Below, piece after piece: positions 60,478-64,000 of a stretch of DNA of 64,000 nt (position 1 is the first letter of the stretch; the number at the start of each line of letters is the position of its first letter). Both the position numbers and the translations under genes were made by a program. The notes below the pieces were generated by a model, which saw only the letters and a program-made list of their open reading frames with translations, searched no databases and had not been told where the DNA came from. This stretch comes from Tardibacter chloracetimidivorans (GTDB taxonomy: Bacteria > Pseudomonadota > Alphaproteobacteria > Sphingomonadales > Sphingomonadaceae): assembly GCF_001890385.1 (NCBI RefSeq), contig NZ_CP018221.1, positions 2,529,501 through 2,593,500 on the forward strand. The letters run 5' to 3'.

Positions 60478-62784
60478 TCAGATCCCCATGTCTGCGCCGT
60501 CATGATCGCGGCTCGCGGAGAAGTCCTGCCGCAATTCGGCGAGCGTCTGATCCTCGGGCGTGGGCGCCGTTCGGGCAGCGCGACTCTCGCGGCGATCGTC
60601 ACGGCCTTCCGTTGGCGCCTGCGCCTGATCGGGCGCATTGCGGACCGCCTGCGCCCGATCGGCGGCGTGCGCGCGCGGAGCTTGCTCCTCGCCGCGATCC
60701 TCGGTGCGCTCGGCTGGCGGGCGGCTCGCTTGGTTGTGCTCCTCCGTTGCCTCCGCGGAAAGGATCCGCGCGGCCATTTCCTTGGCGATGTTGACCGGCT
60801 CGACGGCCTCTTCCACGACCTGGCCGGCGCCATCCCGCCCGCCCGCGTCGCCCTCCCCGCCATCGTCGAACACCTCCTCTCCGCGCCTTGACCGGACCGG
60901 CTGAAGGTTGGGTCGCGGCAGGAAGCCCTCGGCGACCTGCGGATAGTCATTCCAGAGGAGTTGGATGCGCGCGGCGGGGAAGCCGTCGGGGAACTTCACG
61001 AAGCCGTGCATCGACGGCAGGTTCGTGATGTCGTCCGCGATCACGAGCGGCTCGACCTGTTTCCTGGGAGTCAGTGTCGAGGCGTCGCGGGTGTTGTTGT
61101 AGCCATAGCTATAGGCTTCATCCATCTGCCGCACTTCGCGATTGCCGATGTAGCGCGCGCACTGCTCGGCGGTGTCGAGATCGGCCGTCGCAAGGATCAG
61201 CTTGGAACGCGCAAGCGAGGCGAGGTTGCGGGCGCCTTGCTCGCCATAAACCTCGATCAGTTTCTCGAAGCTGTGGATGCCGAGGATCATGGCGCCGCCG
61301 AACGCGCGCGCGGTCTGGAGGCCGTTCTCGATTGCCGGCAGCTTGTGCAGCGCGCCGAGCTCGTCGAACATGAACCAGGTCCGCAGCTCACGCGTGCGCG
61401 GCATTGTCATGAGGCGGTTGATCGCGAGGTCCATCCAAAGCGTCAGCAGCGCCCGGTTCATCGGCAGATCGACGTAGTTGGAGGTGATGAAGAGGATCGA
61501 CCCGGGCTGCTTCTCGCCGGTGATCCAGTCCCGGATCGAGAACGGCTCGCCCGTGTCGGGAAGGAAGCGCAGGACCTGCGCATTGGTGTTGAAGACGGCG
61601 CGGATCGACTCCGCCATGCGCGCCGCTTCGGGCGCGGTCAGCGGATCGGCGATCGTGTTCTGGAGGAAGCGATGGACCCGCTTCAGATCGGCGGTCATCA
61701 GGTTCTCGGAGAGCGCCAGGTTGGTCGTCTGGCCCCGCTCGACCAGGCGGATGCACATCTCGATGAACAGGGTCCGCGCTGCGAGCGCCCAGAACGGCTC
61801 GGACGAGCCGCCATCGGCAGGGATGAGAGCGGCGGCGGCGGCGGTGAACTCGCTGTGCGTGCGGCAGTCCGAGAAGATCGACCATGCAGGGCAGCGACGG
61901 TCCATCGGATTGAGGATCGTGTCACGCGCCGGGTCGTAGAAGGCCTCCACATAGGCACCGGTCAGGTCGAAGATCACGGCGCTGTCCTGGCGCTGGCGCA
62001 TCTGCCGGACGAGGCTCCGGAGCTCGGTGGTCTTGCCCGAGCCGGTCGTACCGATCAGCATGGTGTGCGACTGCTCCATCCGGTGCGGAAAGGGGATGCC
62101 GGCGAGCGTGTAGGGATGGTGGATTCCGGCACGCTTGCGCGCCGTGAAGGGAAGCGCGAGCACCTGCTTGGGCGACTGGCCCGGGAAGCATTTGCGCACG
62201 TCCGTCGCGAAGGCGGCCGCGTTATGCTGCGAGACCTCGGCAACGAGGACCTCGCGATCGACCAGCATAGCGCCGCGCTCGTGCCGCTCCTGCAGGATCG
62301 TCTTGCCACGGCGACGCGAGAGATCGACGAACCAGATCGACAGGGGAATGGTGAGGAACACCGAGAAAAGCAGCGCGCCGAGAAGGCCGCGCATGGCGAT
62401 GCTCCAGGCCCGCTGGACCTCGGGAATCAACGGGACCACGGCCATGATCGTGCGGTGGAGTTCGCCGCTCGGAAGCCTGACGTTGACGCGCTTCGTCGGG
62501 TCGAAGCCGACCCAGTCCCAGAGCATGGCGTAGAGCTTCATGCAGACGAGTTGGAAGCCGTGCTCGTCCAGTTTGAGCGACATGATCACGAACCAGGCCG
62601 CGAGGAACACGAAGAACCAGACGACGAAGGGAAGTTTTGCGCCGGCGAACCACATCAGCAGCTCGTGGGTCAGGAGCTGGCTGCCGCGGGTGAAATTGCC
62701 CGAGTTGCGTTGGACTTTTCCGCGTGCGGAATGGTGGGTCAGCGGGATCGGCCGGCCGTCGGTGCGGATGTCGTTACGCGCCAT
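60478..62784 (-). CDS. traD: type IV coupling protein TraD/TrwB
   Basis: A 768-residue protein from ATG 62784. Two N-terminal membrane segments (AKLPFVVWFFVFLAAWFVIM, GALLFSVFLTIPLSIWFVDL), Walker A (HTMLIGTTGSGKTTELRSLV), Walker B (RTWFMFDELGALHKLPAIEN) and FGGAMILGIHSFEKLIEVYG. The C-terminal 130 residues are disordered and acidic/basic, typical of relaxosome-contact tails. It delivers the relaxase-DNA to the secretion channel. Confidence 0.92.
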   Translation of the reverse strand: MARNDIRTDGRPIPLTHHSARGKVQRNSGNFTRGSQLLTHELLMWFAGAKLPFVVWFFVFLAAWFVIMSLKLDEHGFQLVCMKLYAMLWDWVGFDPTKRVNVRLPSGELHRTIMAVVPLIPEVQRAWSIAMRGLLGALLFSVFLTIPLSIWFVDLSRRRGKTILQERHERGAMLVDREVLVAEVSQHNAAAFATDVRKCFPGQSPKQVLALPFTARKRAGIHHPYTLAGIPFPHRMEQSHTMLIGTTGSGKTTELRSLVRQMRQRQDSAVIFDLTGAYVEAFYDPARDTILNPMDRRCPAWSIFSDCRTHSEFTAAAAALIPADGGSSEPFWALAARTLFIEMCIRLVERGQTTNLALSENLMTADLKRVHRFLQNTIADPLTAPEAARMAESIRAVFNTNAQVLRFLPDTGEPFSIRDWITGEKQPGSILFITSNYVDLPMNRALLTLWMDLAINRLMTMPRTRELRTWFMFDELGALHKLPAIENGLQTARAFGGAMILGIHSFEKLIEVYGEQGARNLASLARSKLILATADLDTAEQCARYIGNREVRQMDEAYSYGYNNTRDASTLTPRKQVEPLVIADDITNLPSMHGFVKFPDGFPAARIQLLWNDYPQVAEGFLPRPNLQPVRSRRGEEVFDDGGEGDAGGRDGAGQVVEEAVEPVNIAKEMAARILSAEATEEHNQASRPPAERTEDRGEEQAPRAHAADRAQAVRNAPDQAQAPTEGRDDRRESRAARTAPTPEDQTLAELRQDFSASRDHDGADMGI

Positions 62785-63061
62785 GGTATTGCTCCAGGCG
62801 CTTGTCGGCGTTGGCGATGATCCGGTCGCGGAACTCGGGATATTGCTCGCTGATGATGACGTCGAGCGCGAGCTGCATGAACTCGCTGATGCGCGCGAGC
62901 CGGCGATGGCTTGACGTGAGGAGCGTGGCGGTGCCGAGATAGGCATCAACGGCCGCCCGGATCACCTCCGACGGATTGCAATTCTGCTCGGTAGCGAGCG
63001 CGAGGATGCGATCGTGCTGCTGGCGGTTCAGCCGAACCGTGCAATGCCTGGTAGTGGACAA
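62774..63061 (-). CDS. ribbon-helix-helix relaxosome protein (TrwA-like position)
   Basis: A 95-residue protein: HCTVRLNRQQHDRILALATE and NCNPSEVIRAAVDAYL form the RHH, then a helical tail (RRLARISEFMQLALDVIISE). It overlaps traD by 11 bases. In R388 the small oriT-binding TrwA occupies this place before trwB-trwC. It likely binds oriT and represses its own operon. Confidence 0.75.
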   Translation of the reverse strand: MSTTRHCTVRLNRQQHDRILALATEQNCNPSEVIRAAVDAYLGTATLLTSSHRRLARISEFMQLALDVIISEQYPEFRDRIIANADKRLEQYHGA

Positions 63062-63719
63062 ACCAGCCTCCTAGCAGAGAGGCTGGTGGGGATCGAAAGA
63101 GGCGACGAGCCTTATAGTCGATCGCCGCACTCGGCGCAAAGGGTATTGCCGTCGCACGGACTGCGTGTGACCGCGTGGGACGCCTAAGCCTTTGGAATAG
63201 CTGGGATCGGCCCTAAGCGCCGGACCGTCCCACGGCGTGGCACGCACCAGATTGCTCGTAAGCCATTGACATACCCAGGAAACTTGCACCGCCAGGTGCG
63301 TAGGGTGTGCTAAATCTATCAGGATTGCTCCAGGTCCCGGGCGGTCCTGGTGATCGTCGTTCAGGAGTGGGTCCCGGCTCCGGCCGGGAATGGAGCCGCG
63401 CGTCGCGCGGAACCGGCGCCGCGGGGAACGGCTGGCGCGAAAGGGGGAACCTGCGGCCTGCGTCGCCAGCTGTCCGGAACGTCCGCGGCTCGGATGCGAA
63501 GGCCGAACCCGATCGGCAGGGATCGTCACCCGAATGGGCGAAGACGGCGCGTGCCGGCTTCGTGAGCGTGTCTTCGACACGCGAGTAGAGCCCGTGCGGC
63601 GGCGCCGGAAGGTGCCGCCGAGCCGCCCGAAACATGCCAAGCCCCTTGAATGCGCGATCAAGGCGCTTCAACAATAGGCCGCGTTCACGGCCCGATCAGC
63701 TTTGAACAGCGAGGCCCTT
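63062..63719. other. mobilisation control region
   Basis: No gene supported across about 650 bases; plus-strand frames at 63307-63677 have no recognisable features. It contains the candidate oriT (63286-63312), plus the promoter for the minus-strand mobilisation operon and probably for the plus-strand gene at 63720. Confidence 0.45.
63286..63312 (+). other. oriT: candidate origin of transfer (oriT nic region)
   Basis: GCACC-GCCA-GGTGC (63286-63299) is a 5-bp hairpin followed by GTAGGGTGTGCT. R388 and related MobF plasmids have GCACC-loop-GGTGCGTATTGTCT with the nick after it. Position upstream of RHH-traD-relaxase also fits. The nick would be expected near 63308-63312. Confidence 0.55.
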
Positions 63720-63938
63720 ATGGCACGGACTTTGGAACAGGAACGACAGGCGCTCGAGGAAGAGGAGCGCCGGTTGGCGGAGCGCCGCGAGCAGCTCGCG
63801 AAACGCGAGCGCGAGGAGGCGATCAGGACGATCGAGAAGGCGGGGCTGCTCAGGCTCCCCGCCCCTCGCCTGGAAGCGCTGACCAAGCGCATCAAGGCGC
63901 TCGGAATCGAGGAAGTGGAGCGGCGGCTCGCGGCCTGA
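63720..63938 (+). CDS. small coiled-coil plasmid protein, 72 residues
   Basis: ATG 63720 opens MARTLEQERQALEEEERRLA, ERREQLAKREREEAIRTIEK, then GLLRLPAPRLEALTKRIKAL. The first 45 residues are a charged coiled coil. A TTG at 63702 would add 6 residues. Proteins of this kind occur beside mobilisation genes on alphaproteobacterial plasmids. Function unknown. Confidence 0.65.
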   Translation: MARTLEQERQALEEEERRLAERREQLAKREREEAIRTIEKAGLLRLPAPRLEALTKRIKALGIEEVERRLAA

Positions 63939-64000
63939 GCCGGACCCGCCGCGACGCAGTCGCGGCACGGGCATGGGGGGCTCGATGCCCCTCATGCCCG

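Noticed and set aside
60961-62820. 619-residue plus-strand frame
   Set aside because: Antisense to traD; repetitive charged composition and no family signature.
63307-63677. Overlapping short plus-strand frames downstream of the oriT candidate
   Set aside because: Three frames are open at once because of high GC; none has a ribosome binding site or family features.
1-64000. CRISPR arrays, tRNA and rRNA genes
   Set aside because: No regularly spaced direct repeats or recognisable RNA genes were seen on reading through.

Overview
The window is GC-rich DNA from an alphaproteobacterium, most likely a sphingomonad (Sphingomonadaceae) plasmid or conjugative island. This rests on gene content: DUF1173 proteins, an HWE-family histidine kinase, an imuA-imuB-dnaE2 mutagenesis cassette with alphaproteobacterial LexA boxes (GTTC-N7-GTTC), and MobF/TraD conjugation genes. 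No rRNA, tRNA or CRISPR array was recognised. The assignment is inference; no database search was possible.

Layout. 0-5.2 kb: the end of a PepSY membrane protein, a small membrane protein, a scrambled DUF1173/DUF1612-like locus, and a tight three-gene operon (tandem winged-helix protein, TIR-domain protein, tyrosine recombinase) behind a 10-bp-arm dyad. 5.2-9.7 kb: a Tn3-family remnant whose terminal repeat holds an IS110/IS1111-type element, then a RelB/YafQ-type toxin-antitoxin pair, a histidine phosphatase and a lipoprotein. 9.9-18.2 kb: a secreted trypsin-like protease, a lipoprotein gene cut by an IS5-family element, a serine recombinase with TGATGCA repeats, and a PRC-barrel gene cut by an IS3 element that itself carries a second, different IS110 element. 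18.3-22.9 kb: signalling and stress genes (globin, HWE kinase, receiver, diguanylate cyclase, ECF sigma factor). 22.9-27 kb: a second Tn3 remnant with an identical IS1111-type copy in the same place of its terminal repeat. 27.3-31 kb: a stress cluster (HdeD, two Hsp20, HtrA-like protease) followed by an SGNH hydrolase-like gene. 31.3-36.3 kb: an intact small-membrane-protein/DUF1173 pair, a lytic transglycosylase, two regulators or plasmid proteins, and the start of an F-type transfer operon (pilin, TraL, TraE) that IS21 cuts off. 38.9-47 kb: a truncated Ca2+/H+ antiporter, a run of very small genes with a cold-shock gene, a methyltransferase, a second tyrosine recombinase, ParD with a broken ParE, and a BI-1 protein. 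47.1-49.7 kb: a second IS21 copy in opposite orientation. 49.7-55.5 kb: SOS genes (truncated dnaE2, imuB, imuA, two YedK-like genes). 55.7-64 kb: plasmid genes and the mobilisation module relaxase-TraD-RHH protein with a candidate oriT.

How it fits together. The mobilisation end (candidate oriT, RHH protein, coupling protein, relaxase) has the gene order of R388 trwA-trwB-trwC. The mating-pair-formation operon is cut after TraE, so self-transfer would need genes outside the window. At least seven insertion elements or remnants have broken traE, the antiporter gene, dnaE2, the PRC-barrel gene and two other loci. The most interesting candidates for new biology are the TIR/winged-helix/recombinase operon, the repeated IS1111-type insertion into Tn3 terminal repeats together with a candidate guide RNA matching both junctions, and several long dyads with no assigned role.
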